From a virus: DNA of 23,292 nt. The notes under the pieces were generated by a model that saw only the letters and a program-made list of their open reading frames with translations, ran no database searches and was not told the DNA's origin. Below are positions 1 to 7,006 of this stretch, piece by piece (position 1 is the first letter of the stretch; each line of letters opens with the position of its first letter). The position numbers were made by a program, and so were the translations under genes. The DNA lies in the IMG/VR virus record IMGVR_UViG_3300030106_007369, positions 3,765 to 27,056 of that record; one strand, 5' to 3'.

Positions 1-83
1 AGAGGGAATTTTTCACATTAACACTCAAATTAGTAAATAAGCTATAAGAAAACTATTTATATTGAATTCATTGAGCACTTGTA

Positions 84-1007
84 ATGATTGACATTTTAAA
101 CCCATTGATTAAAAAATTCATGCCTTTTGCAAAGAAAAGGATGGGTTTCAGTAATCCACCTAAATTATTTTTAAGAAGTGATGATAAAAATGCTAATGAC
201 CCTTTGGGTAAGACTGCATACTATGATCCGGATCAGAAATCAATCACATTATATGTTACAGGTCGTCACCCAAAAGATGTAATGAGGTCCCTGTCGCACG
301 AATTGGTACACCACACACAGAACTGTCGTGGTGAGTTCGACGAGGACAGAGAGATGGGTGAAGGCTATGCTCAGAAAGACGAACACATGCGTGAAATGGA
401 ACGTGAAGCGTATGAAGTCGGAAATATGTGCTTCCGAGATTGGGAAGACAGCATAAAGATGACTATTTATTTCGAACATCTACAAAAAGGAGAAAAAAAG
501 ATGTCTACAAAAGATTGGAAAAACAAGGAAATCTCTACTTTGCTTTCAGAAGCTTGGGGTTTCAAATTTAATACTCTCGAAGAGTTTAACGAGTTTAATG
601 GTGCCGGTGAGGTTCAAGAAGAAGAGGTTGAGGCCGCGGCTGAGACTGTTGACGAGAACACCGAAGAGCCTGTCGAAGAAGCAAAGTATGGCGATGACAA
701 AGACGAAAAGAAGATGGAAGAAGGCGAAGATCATGACGATGACGATGATGAAAAGAAGATGGAAGAGGGTGAAGATCACGAAGATGAAGATCCCGCTGGA
801 AAAGTTGAAGAGTCTACCGAAGAGACTGTTGACGAAGCTACTGATACTGAAGAGTTAGAAGAAGCTGCTGATGCTGAAGAGATTGATGAGCGTCGTGAAA
901 AGCGTGACCGTCCGGATCCCAGAAAGCGTCCTGTCGCAGAGGGCGAGGAGCAAGAGGCATTGCGCGAGGCTATCAAAGCTGTTCTTACAAAGCACCTTAA
1001 GGGCTGA
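84..1007 (+). CDS. HExxH zinc metalloprotease-like protein with acidic repeat tail
   Basis: 307 aa. The N-terminal ~125 residues contain the zinc-peptidase motif HELVHH (His72, Glu73, His76). A downstream helix with REAYEVGN (Glu108) could supply the third zinc ligand, as in gluzincins. From about residue 170 the protein becomes a very acidic, low-complexity region of Glu, Asp and Lys, including a near-duplicated block at bases 702-782. The C-terminus turns basic and then helical (about residues 270-307). The role is unproven. Its position before other structural-looking genes suggests a virion-associated or assembly protease, and the acidic tail could act in scaffolding or be cleaved. The Shine-Dalgarno before ATG 84 is weak. 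An in-frame stop near position 44 rules out a much longer N-terminus. The gene is complete unless a non-ATG start is used. Confidence is high that it is a gene and moderate for the metalloprotease fold. Confidence 0.75.
   Translation: MIDILNPLIKKFMPFAKKRMGFSNPPKLFLRSDDKNANDPLGKTAYYDPDQKSITLYVTGRHPKDVMRSLSHELVHHTQNCRGEFDEDREMGEGYAQKDEHMREMEREAYEVGNMCFRDWEDSIKMTIYFEHLQKGEKKMSTKDWKNKEISTLLSEAWGFKFNTLEEFNEFNGAGEVQEEEVEAAAETVDENTEEPVEEAKYGDDKDEKKMEEGEDHDDDDDEKKMEEGEDHEDEDPAGKVEESTEETVDEATDTEELEEAADAEEIDERREKRDRPDPRKRPVAEGEEQEALREAIKAVLTKHLKG
702..782 (+). repeat. Imperfect 45-nt tandem repeat encoding acidic KKMEEGEDH blocks
   Basis: Two copies, starting near 702 and 747, each encode DEKKMEEGEDH followed by Asp/Glu-rich residues. 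The period is 45 nt (15 codons). They differ mainly at third codon positions, so the protein repeat is kept while the DNA diverges. It lies within the acidic tail of the HExxH protein. Confidence 0.7.
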
Positions 1008-1010
1008 GAC

Positions 1011-1063
1011 AATGAACGGTAAATACAAAAATTGCACTTAAAAAGTGTAAAAACCGTTTCATT
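1011..1063 (+). other. Two-tier intergenic hairpin
   Basis: Between the stop at 1007 and the next start at 1100 there is a long imperfect inverted repeat. The outer stem pairs 1011-1020 with 1053-1063 (10 bp, one bulged T). The inner stem pairs 1032-1039 with 1043-1050 (8 bp including one G-T, 3-nt loop). No U-tract follows, so a simple intrinsic terminator is unlikely. An mRNA-stability or processing element is possible. The pairing was read by eye and no folding energy was calculated. Confidence 0.5.
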
Positions 1064-1099
1064 CAAAAACTATTATTAAACTTAAAAGAGGACAAAGAC

Positions 1100-1351
1100 A
1101 TGTCGTTAAATTCTGATTGGCAGAAATTTCTTACCGAGAGTCTAGATGAAAAGAACATCTTTACCTATATTCAAGGTCTCCAAGAAATAATTTCCAATCT
1201 TAAACCTAGAACTATGACCGAAAAACGCAGATTGCAAATCGCAAAAACACACTTGCGTGAAGTTAAGAGATTTGCCAGAAGGATGGAAACCGAGATGTCT
1301 GTTCTCCAAGAGAAGCTTAATATATTGGAAGAGTCAAAAGGAGATGAATGA
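1100..1351 (+). CDS. Small charged coiled-coil protein
   Basis: 83 aa, rich in Lys, Arg and Glu, and almost entirely helical by composition. The segment from about residue 35 (RTMTEKRRLQIAK) to the end has a heptad-like pattern, suggesting a coiled coil. A good Shine-Dalgarno (AGAGGA) precedes ATG 1100. The stop overlaps the start of the next gene (ATGA). I have a general memory of similar short proteins in T4-like marine phages, but I cannot assign a function. It could be a head-core or scaffolding component, given the neighbouring genes. Confidence 0.75.
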   Translation: MSLNSDWQKFLTESLDEKNIFTYIQGLQEIISNLKPRTMTEKRRLQIAKTHLREVKRFARRMETEMSVLQEKLNILEESKGDE

Positions 1352-3435
1352 TGGCGAAAGCTAACACTCATCTCACGCACCTAGAAGAATTAGTTCTGAC
1401 CAAGGGACCCGAGGGTTACAAAATGGCCAGAGCTTTTCTTCTCGAGCTTTTGAAGACTCTTAAGGGTAACACCAACTCTAAGATTCAAACGTCCGTCAAA
1501 TGGGACGGAGCGCCTGCTATTTTTGCAGGTATAAATCCTGAAAATGGAAGGTTCTTTGTAGGCACCAAATCAATCTTCAACAAGGTGCCCAAGATTAATT
1601 ATACGAAAGAAGATATTCTTAAAAACCATGGACATGCGCCTGGACTTGTCGACAAACTAACCAAAGCTCTGGAGTACCTCCCCGCCCTGAACATCAAAAA
1701 CATCCTGCAAGGTGATTTTATGTTTGATGATGAGATGATTAGCACTGTCAATATCGATGACGAGCCTCATTACAAATTTAAACCAAATACCATTGTTTAT
1801 GCTGTTCCAGTTGATTCCGATCTTGGTCAGCAAATTGGTCAGTCTAAGTTTGGAATTGTATTCCATACAACATACGATAGTTTAGATAGTGGTGCTAGCT
1901 TTGGTGCAGACGTCTCAGGGCTTAGACGGGGCCCTGGTGTTTGGTTTGACGATGCTTTCTTTACAGACGACACAGGCATTGTGACTTTAACTGATGACGA
2001 GGAAGCAGAAGTAGCAAGACTGGTGAAAGAAGCAGATGCTGTGAATGGGCAGATTAACTACGAAGATCTGCCATTTGCATTTTTAAACATTTACATCAAT
2101 AGTGAAATTAAGTCCGGTAGCTTTCTCGACAATCCTGAGCGCTCTTTTCAGGGTTTCTTAAACTGGTATTCACAAAGAATGCAGAAAAAAGTAGACAACC
2201 TCAAGAGTGAAAAAGGAAAACAAAAAGCAACACAAAATGCTCAACAAACTCTGATGTCCTTCAATCAAAGAAAAGAAGACATCATTAATATCTTCAAAAT
2301 AAGTCGATTGCTTTTTGATGCTAAAAACATTTTTATTGAGAAATACAATAATGCAGTTTACAACACCAAACACTTTGTGGACGATGGTTCTGGAGACCTA
2401 GTTGCCAGTAACCCGGAGGGCTATGTAGCAGTCGATCACAGAGGCAATGGGATCAAGTTTGTGGATAGATTAGAGTTCAGTAGAGCAAACTTTGCGGTCG
2501 ATAAAAGTAACAAGTTTAGTGGGGATATTAACGAACAAGAAGACGATGAGTTCGATATCGATAATGAGGATGATGACCCAGTAGTCGATTCAGATTATCC
2601 CAAAACTGTCGCAGTTGTTCCAGGTGCATTCAAGCCGCCTCATAGAGGACACCTAGAGATGGTTCGCAAATACGCGGGTTTAGCGGATGAGGTAGTTGTG
2701 ATCATTTCCAAGCCGACAAAGAAAGGCAGATATTTGCCAGATGGAACAGAAGTGACCTCTGACGCTTCGCTTGAAATATGGCAAATGATGACTGCCGGAA
2801 TGCCAAACGTCAGAGTAGAGGCTTCGAAAGACCATGCATCCCCTATCACCGCAGCATATGATTTCGTAGGCAACAGTGGCCCGTTAAATGCTCGTGACAA
2901 AGTTATATTAGGCGCTAGCAGAAAAGATGATGACTGGAAAAGATGGCTTGGCGCAGAACAATATGTTAAAGACGATGTATTGCTCCTTGATCCACAAAAG
3001 ACTGCTGTTGAGCCGGTGATACACTCAGCTGAATATATAGATTTATTGAGGGCTGAGGCGCAGGAAGGCTCTGAGTTATACACCAACATGCCAAGCGTAA
3101 AAGTTGGTAAGGACCCGTCCCAATTCCATGCTAGTGACCTTAGATTTGTGCTCGTCGAAGCATCAAAAGACCAAACAGCTCGAAAAATGTTAGAAGACTT
3201 TGTTGGAGAAGAGAATGTTAGTGCCGTACTTCGTGTCTTTGGGCTCGGTGGGATAGAAGAAACATCTACATCTGCTAGCGGTGCTGCGGGAGGTATGGCT
3301 GTGACGACTGTCCCTTTGGCATCTACGTCGGGTAAGCCGGCTAAAAAGAAAAAGAAACCCAATAACGAATATATCGATTTAAGTTTGATTGATGAAGTTA
3401 TGGAACTAATTATTAAGAGAGGAATCATAAAATGA
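1351..3435 (+). CDS. KxDG ligase-like region fused to HxGH nucleotidylyltransferase domain
   Basis: 694 aa from ATG 1351, which sits 7 nt after AGGAG. ATG 1348 is an alternative start with tighter spacing. The N-terminal part contains KWDGAPAIFAG (Lys50). This matches the KxDG motif I of covalent nucleotidyltransferases (DNA/RNA ligases and capping enzymes) and is followed by GRFFVGTKS. It resembles a phage family I remember as DUF6267. The middle (about 190-400) has no motif I recognise. An acidic linker (EQEDDEFDIDNEDDD) precedes a second domain with GAFKPPHRGH (His431, His434), the HxGH signature of the cytidylyl/adenylyltransferase superfamily. After that come ISKPTKKGR and SPITAAYDFV. 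The tail has a Ser/Ala/Gly stretch and a Lys-rich patch. Two nucleotidyl-transfer chemistries therefore seem to be joined in one polypeptide. Substrates are unknown; NAD-like or tRNA/RNA end metabolism are only guesses. Confidence 0.8.
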   Translation: MAKANTHLTHLEELVLTKGPEGYKMARAFLLELLKTLKGNTNSKIQTSVKWDGAPAIFAGINPENGRFFVGTKSIFNKVPKINYTKEDILKNHGHAPGLVDKLTKALEYLPALNIKNILQGDFMFDDEMISTVNIDDEPHYKFKPNTIVYAVPVDSDLGQQIGQSKFGIVFHTTYDSLDSGASFGADVSGLRRGPGVWFDDAFFTDDTGIVTLTDDEEAEVARLVKEADAVNGQINYEDLPFAFLNIYINSEIKSGSFLDNPERSFQGFLNWYSQRMQKKVDNLKSEKGKQKATQNAQQTLMSFNQRKEDIINIFKISRLLFDAKNIFIEKYNNAVYNTKHFVDDGSGDLVASNPEGYVAVDHRGNGIKFVDRLEFSRANFAVDKSNKFSGDINEQEDDEFDIDNEDDDPVVDSDYPKTVAVVPGAFKPPHRGHLEMVRKYAGLADEVVVIISKPTKKGRYLPDGTEVTSDASLEIWQMMTAGMPNVRVEASKDHASPITAAYDFVGNSGPLNARDKVILGASRKDDDWKRWLGAEQYVKDDVLLLDPQKTAVEPVIHSAEYIDLLRAEAQEGSELYTNMPSVKVGKDPSQFHASDLRFVLVEASKDQTARKMLEDFVGEENVSAVLRVFGLGGIEETSTSASGAAGGMAVTTVPLASTSGKPAKKKKKPNNEYIDLSLIDEVMELIIKRGIIK

Positions 3436-4190
3436 ATCAAGAAGAGAAAGTTCTCAGAGAAAATATAAGACAAATTATCAGACATGTCAAGTCCAAGAAA
3501 AAACTTAACGAAGAAAATAAACTTCGTATGATTATTCAAAAAATGATGGACTTTGACTTGTTCGAAGGTCAAACACCGGATGTTGATCCGGCGCCCAATA
3601 AATCGACTGGAATTAACGTTCTAGAAGAACTCCTTAAAAAGATTATACCAATTCTGGAAACAGATTACAAGTCTCTAACAACAAATTCTGATCAAAGACA
3701 GTCTTATAGAGCACATGTTATTAATGCAGTTGATAATTCACTCACGCCTGCAAAATTAAACAACCAAGCTGCCGACAGCGAGGGTGATTTGGAAGAAGAA
3801 ATTGAAATTAACGTTGGCAATGAGTCTCCTGATGATAAATTTATTGATATTCGAACTGATGCAGAAAAAAATGCCGAAGAAGAAGAGGTTGATCCAAGAG
3901 ATTCGTTTGGTTCTGGTGTCGATGGTGATGAAACAGGTCGCAATGTAGCTTATCAATCTTATAAGAAAATTGAAAGTAGTATAATCGACTCTTACGAACT
4001 TTTGGCAAACCCAGAAGATCAAGAATTGTTCTATGATTACTTAATTGCTAACTTGAAGCTTTATTTTGAAAAGTTTGAAGAAGAGCTTGCAAGTCAAGTT
4101 GAAGAACCAACAAATCAAGCATATGATATGGCTAAACAAGGTCAAGAGCCTACACAAACTTCTAACGATGATATAGAATTGGATCTCTAA
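3432..4190 (+). CDS. Acidic hypothetical protein, possibly structural
   Basis: 252 aa, strongly acidic. It starts with a basic helical N-terminus (NIRQIIRHVKSKKK), has a long Asp/Glu-rich centre (about 115-165), and ends with a helical region followed by a Gln/Thr-rich tail. ATG 3432 overlaps the preceding stop by 4 nt (ATGA), with AGAGGA upstream, so it is probably translationally coupled to the KxDG-HxGH protein. No catalytic motif is visible. Together with the acidic protein at 84-1007 it gives this block a scaffold or virion-assembly flavour, which is inference only. Confidence 0.75.
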   Translation: MNQEEKVLRENIRQIIRHVKSKKKLNEENKLRMIIQKMMDFDLFEGQTPDVDPAPNKSTGINVLEELLKKIIPILETDYKSLTTNSDQRQSYRAHVINAVDNSLTPAKLNNQAADSEGDLEEEIEINVGNESPDDKFIDIRTDAEKNAEEEEVDPRDSFGSGVDGDETGRNVAYQSYKKIESSIIDSYELLANPEDQELFYDYLIANLKLYFEKFEEELASQVEEPTNQAYDMAKQGQEPTQTSNDDIELDL

Positions 4191-4203
4191 TAAGGAGAAT
4201 ATT

Positions 4204-4470
4204 ATGGGGAATCAGCGCGAACTGAACCTGTTGGCTGCTTTAATAGAACTTGAAAGTAGTGACGATTCAGCCTCAGATCCAATTGCAAACCTGCCCGCAC
4301 CGGTGCGGAACCGGATGAGTGATGCTGAAAAAGCAGAAAAACGAGCCGAAGCCGCAGCTAGCAAAAGCGAAGGCGATGAACAAATTGCCGAAAGAGCTGC
4401 AAAACTGACAGCAATACTCAAATCATACGTTGAAGGAAAGATTTCTGACAACAATGGTGGAACTTCTTAA
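4204..4470 (+). CDS. Small Ala/Glu-rich helical hypothetical protein
   Basis: 88 aa with a clear TAAGGAG ribosome-binding site 8 nt before ATG 4204. The sequence is rich in Ala, Glu, Lys and Ser. The region of about residues 38-80 (SDAEKAEKRAEAAASK and after) is probably a single long helix. No family is recognised. It closes the first gene block, and a consensus promoter follows immediately. Confidence 0.7.
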   Translation: MGNQRELNLLAALIELESSDDSASDPIANLPAPVRNRMSDAEKAEKRAEAAASKSEGDEQIAERAAKLTAILKSYVEGKISDNNGGTS

Positions 4471-4480
4471 AGTTTTTAAT

Positions 4481-4509
4481 TTGACAAATCTGTCACGTTA
4501 CGTTATAAT
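4481..4509 (+). promoter_or_regulatory. Perfect sigma70-type promoter
   Basis: TTGACA (4481-4486) and TATAAT (4504-4509) are separated by exactly 17 nt, matching both consensus hexamers. Transcription would start near 4516, about 24 nt before the start codon at 4540. It lies in the short gap between two genes and probably drives 4540-5691. Confidence 0.85.
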
Positions 4510-4539
4510 AAATTTGTGTTCTGCTTGTGATGGTTAAGA

Positions 4540-4899
4540 ATGTCAGTACAATCAAAGAAGATCACTACTAAATCAAAAAGTATAATTAAGATCTTAAAAG
4601 AACAAAATTTAATTAATGATCAATTACTAGTTTCTTTAAATTCAATTTCTTTGGAAGACCTAATAGCAGTCAAGCTTGAATTGGCTGCAAACAATATCAA
4701 CAACAGGCTATATGGATTTGATATATGGCGCGCTCTGCCTAATATTGTGAAAGAGGCAACTCTTAAATTTGCCATATCATCTACAAAGTCAAAAAAAGAC
4801 GCATCAAGATTTTTGGGATTAACGTATTTAGAATTTCTAAATATATGTAAGAAGTATCAAATTAATCAGTTTTTTGATACCGAAAACAAGGAATCTTAA
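4540..4899 (+). CDS. Putative DNA-binding protein with Fis-like helix-turn-helix
   Basis: 119 aa with a Lys-rich N-terminus. Near the C-terminus, KKDASRFLGLTYLEFLN followed by ICKKYQI fits the Fis-type HTH pattern (A..LGI...L...LKKYGI) found at the end of Fis and NtrC-family regulators. The central region is helical and unrecognised. It follows a perfect sigma70 promoter, consistent with early expression. The Shine-Dalgarno is weak (TTAAGA), so the exact start is less sure. The gene call is likely right; the HTH reading is by pattern only and no profile search was done. Confidence 0.65.
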   Translation: MSVQSKKITTKSKSIIKILKEQNLINDQLLVSLNSISLEDLIAVKLELAANNINNRLYGFDIWRALPNIVKEATLKFAISSTKSKKDASRFLGLTYLEFLNICKKYQINQFFDTENKES

Positions 4900-4900
4900 A

Positions 4901-5482
4901 ATGTTAAAATTATTATTTATGATGTTGATATCATGTGCACCAGCCGAATTGGAAACTGCTGCCGATACAGCGGCGCCGGATCCCGGATTACCACCAATTG
5001 AATATGGTATTAATTCAACACCTTATTGCAGCCAAGATAGATTAGGTGCCAAAGTATGTGATTTCAAATTTAATGATCATAATGGTGAGCCATGGCGATT
5101 ATATGAACACATGGGAAAAGTTATAGTCTTAGATTTCTCAGCAGCTTGGTGCGGTCCTTGTCAAATGGCTGGTCATTTTGCACAACCAATACAAGATGAG
5201 TATGGAGAAGAGATTATATTTGTCACCCTGCTAATGGCAGGATTAGAAAACTTACCAACGACACCAGCCGATGTTCAATCTTGGGCAGAAGATCATGGAA
5301 ATATTACGTCTCCAGTGTTGCAGGCTCCGACAGAACAGGTTATGGATCCTAGTGGTATCGAGGGATATGTAATTCAAGGGTACCCAACTTACATTTATTT
5401 GGATAGAGATATGAAAATTCATTTAGGCCATACAGGATTTAGTGAAGAATACATGAAAAACACAATCAACGGATTATTATAA
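4901..5482 (+). CDS. Thioredoxin-fold (TlpA-like) lipoprotein
   Basis: 193 aa from ATG 4901, which follows AAGGA by 8 nt; a TTG further upstream (4874) is less likely. Residues 1-12 form a short signal peptide with lipobox LISC (Cys12 becomes the lipidated residue). A Thr/Ala/Asp/Pro-rich linker (TAADTAAPDPG) follows, typical of surface lipoproteins. From about residue 60 there is a thioredoxin-like domain with FSAAWCGPC (Cys84, Cys87) and a cis-Pro-type segment near GYPTYIYL. It would act as a membrane-anchored thiol-disulfide protein outside the cytoplasm. That is unusual for a phage gene and may be a host-derived gene altering the infected cell envelope. The stop shares one base with the next start. 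Confidence 0.85.
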   Translation: MLKLLFMMLISCAPAELETAADTAAPDPGLPPIEYGINSTPYCSQDRLGAKVCDFKFNDHNGEPWRLYEHMGKVIVLDFSAAWCGPCQMAGHFAQPIQDEYGEEIIFVTLLMAGLENLPTTPADVQSWAEDHGNITSPVLQAPTEQVMDPSGIEGYVIQGYPTYIYLDRDMKIHLGHTGFSEEYMKNTINGLL

Positions 5483-5691
5483 TGTGGAAAGTATACAAAG
5501 AGCAAAATGGATATATACAAGGTGAGTTAGTCAGCAAACACTCGTCAGAGTCTGCTGCATTGAAAGCTGCTACAAAAAGTATAAAATTTTCATTTTCCGA
5601 AAAGCAAAAAAGAGAAAAAGAAATAAGAATTTGGCTGGATGATGTGAATCATTCTCCAATTGGTGTTATAATAAAAAAGAAAAGGGGATGA
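5482..5691 (+). CDS. Small hypothetical protein ending inside tmRNA 5' end
   Basis: 69 aa, basic at the C-terminus (IIKKKRG). It begins MWKVYKEQNG, with a short strand-like N-terminal half and a helical segment SSESAALKAATKS. ATG 5482 overlaps the preceding stop by 1 nt, so it is probably coupled to the lipoprotein gene. Its last codons carry the tmRNA promoter, and its stop codon lies within the tmRNA 5' acceptor strand. No family is recognised. Confidence 0.65.
   Translation: MWKVYKEQNGYIQGELVSKHSSESAALKAATKSIKFSFSEKQKREKEIRIWLDDVNHSPIGVIIKKKRG
5664..5672 (+). promoter_or_regulatory. Extended -10 promoter for the tmRNA
   Basis: TGTTATAAT (5664-5672) matches the extended -10 consensus TGnTATAAT exactly and lies 11 nt before the predicted mature tmRNA 5' end at 5684. 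A -35 hexamer is not convincing. It is embedded in the final codons of the upstream gene. Confidence 0.6.
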
Positions 5692-6017
5692 ATAGGCTTC
5701 GACAGGGTAAGGAAAAGGAATAGTGCAAGTAGGTTAGATACGACCTTAACAGTTCAAAACAATTAGTTGCAAATAACAACAACCATTTCGAACAGCGCTT
5801 AGCCGCTTAGTAGGGAGGCTGATTAGAGCCTTCTTTCCAATCTAATCAAAACAACAGACAAGTTGTAAAAATCAAACCATCTAATGCAACAGGGCAATAA
5901 GCGTTAGATTATAATTGCCTACCCTATCAGTTAGGGGATACAAAAAACTGATAAGCTTGTGAATGACTACAATTGGAATTATTTTGGACGCGGGTTCGAC
6001 TCCCGCCATCTCCACCA
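5684..6017 (+). ncRNA. ssrA: tmRNA (transfer-messenger RNA), one-piece
   Basis: The 5' end GGGGATG pairs over 7 bp (one G-T) with CATCTCC near the 3' end, followed by discriminator A and an encoded CCA (6015-6017). The T-arm (GCGGG, TTCGACT, CCCGC) is standard, and the 5' segment has the usual GGCTTCGACAGG. The tag frame begins at GCA (5769) and reads ANNNNHFEQRLAA, ending with two stop codons in tandem (5808-5813). A Leu-Ala-Ala end is the ClpXP/ClpAP-type degron seen in most bacterial tags. The following segment to about 5950 should form the downstream pseudoknots. The molecule (334 nt) is not permuted. It would rescue stalled ribosomes and tag nascent proteins for proteolysis during infection. 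Confidence 0.95.
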
Positions 6018-6057
6018 TTTCTAAAACTAATCTACTTATTGTTGAAAGGAGTTCAAT

Positions 6058-6252
6058 ATGTTTAAGTGGATAAGCTGGTTTAGTTCTAACAAGGAACTAA
6101 AAAAGAAAACCAGAGATTCTTGTGATCAAATGGAACAGGCTCTTTGGGAAATCAAGGACATTTATGATCTGGAAACAGAAGAAGTAAACAAAGTCGTTGT
6201 CGAAAAAAGAAAATATGCTGAAAAAATTAGACTAAGAAACAAAAAACAATAA
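6058..6252 (+). CDS. Small basic helical hypothetical protein
   Basis: 64 aa with a strong AAAGGAG site before ATG 6058. The N-terminus is aromatic (MFKWISWFSS). The rest is a charged, probably helical segment ending in a Lys/Arg-rich tail (EKIRLRNKKQ). It lies just downstream of tmRNA. An amphipathic or membrane-peripheral N-terminus is possible. No family is recognised. Confidence 0.65.
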   Translation: MFKWISWFSSNKELKKKTRDSCDQMEQALWEIKDIYDLETEEVNKVVVEKRKYAEKIRLRNKKQ

Positions 6253-6294
6253 TTTTTTAACTGAAATCTCATAAATACTTTAGAGGAACAAAAA

Positions 6295-6780
6295 GTGAAT
6301 ATAACCATCGCATTTTATAAAGGTCGAGGCGATATCCTTAATAAAATAGTAAGATGGTGGACAAAGAGTAAGTATAGCCACGCTGAGTTAATACTAAACG
6401 ACCGAGAAACTTGGATTAGTATCAGCCCCAAAATCCTTAGTAAAATTGAGGCTTCTAAAAAGTTTTTTGCGAGCCCTGTGGATTGGGATTTTATAACTCT
6501 AAAAGTAGATGCTGAGCAATATCAAACAATATTAGATTTTTTTGATGAAACAAAAGGTAGTGGATATGATTGGATTGGGATGTTGCTATCACAATTTTTG
6601 CCATTTAGAATCAAAACTGAAAACCGCTGGTATTGTAGTGAGTGGATAGCATATGCTCTCAGAATAGCGTGTGTCGTTGATTGGAAAACAATCAAGATTT
6701 ATGAAAGAAAAGATTTATCACCCGGTGTTTTGCATGAAATAGTTTGCAAGGTGAAAGAAAATGAAAATCAGAAAGTTTAA
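6295..6780 (+). CDS. Permuted papain-fold (NlpC/P60-like, YiiX-type) hydrolase
   Basis: 161 aa from GTG 6295, which follows AGAGGA. The motif YSHAEL places His29 early, and WYCSEWIAYAL places Cys114 late. His-before-Cys is the order of circularly permuted NlpC/P60 (YiiX/LRAT-like) proteins. The segment GSGYDWIGML between them is also typical. These enzymes cut amide or thioester bonds in peptidoglycan, lipids or acylated proteins. The substrate here cannot be told. There is no signal peptide, so it would act in the cytoplasm or in the virion. The end overlaps the next gene by 20 nt. Confidence 0.7.
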   Translation: MNITIAFYKGRGDILNKIVRWWTKSKYSHAELILNDRETWISISPKILSKIEASKKFFASPVDWDFITLKVDAEQYQTILDFFDETKGSGYDWIGMLLSQFLPFRIKTENRWYCSEWIAYALRIACVVDWKTIKIYERKDLSPGVLHEIVCKVKENENQKV

Positions 6781-6964
6781 AGTTGATGAATGGGCTTATT
6801 ACAATTTCTTGTATGAGCGTGATCCAGAAGGCAAATATAAAAAGCGTGTTGTGATACTTTCTATTTGCTCCCCAGAAGATCACTACGATTACGAAATATA
6901 CGTAGAAGAAACTGGTCAATATAAGAAAACACGGGAAGAATATTTATTTCCTATTGAACAATAA
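6761..6964 (+). CDS. Small hypothetical protein
   Basis: 67 aa, rich in Tyr and charged residues. The pattern (KFKVDEWAYY, then KRVVILSI, then EIYVEE) suggests a small beta-barrel of the SH3/KOW kind, but this is a guess. It overlaps the preceding gene by 20 nt, with GGTGAAAG upstream of ATG 6761. Its 3' end carries the promoter for the phosphomannomutase gene. Confidence 0.6.
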   Translation: MKIRKFKVDEWAYYNFLYERDPEGKYKKRVVILSICSPEDHYDYEIYVEETGQYKKTREEYLFPIEQ

Positions 6965-6981
6965 TCAAAATAGGTTATATT
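6954..6981 (+). promoter_or_regulatory. Sigma70-type promoter before phosphomannomutase
   Basis: TTGAAC (6954-6959) and TATATT (6976-6981) are separated by 16 nt. The -35 lies in the last codons of the upstream gene. The start codon at 7007 is 26 nt beyond the -10. Confidence 0.65.
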
Positions 6982-7006
6982 ATATAAAACACATTTAGGA
7001 GTAAAA

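Noticed and set aside
18-48. Weak promoter-like pair TTAACA and TATAAG before the first gene
   Set aside because: The spacer is 19 nt and the -10 matches poorly, so it is not listed as a promoter.
2640-3572. 310-aa open frame on the minus strand
   Set aside because: It lies wholly opposite the HxGH part of the fusion gene and the next gene. No motif is visible and the + strand has strong protein evidence.
6268-6279. CATAAATAC resembling a T4-type late promoter (TATAAATA)
   Set aside because: A single near-match in AT-rich DNA is not convincing, and no other copies with good spacing were found upstream of the structural-looking genes.
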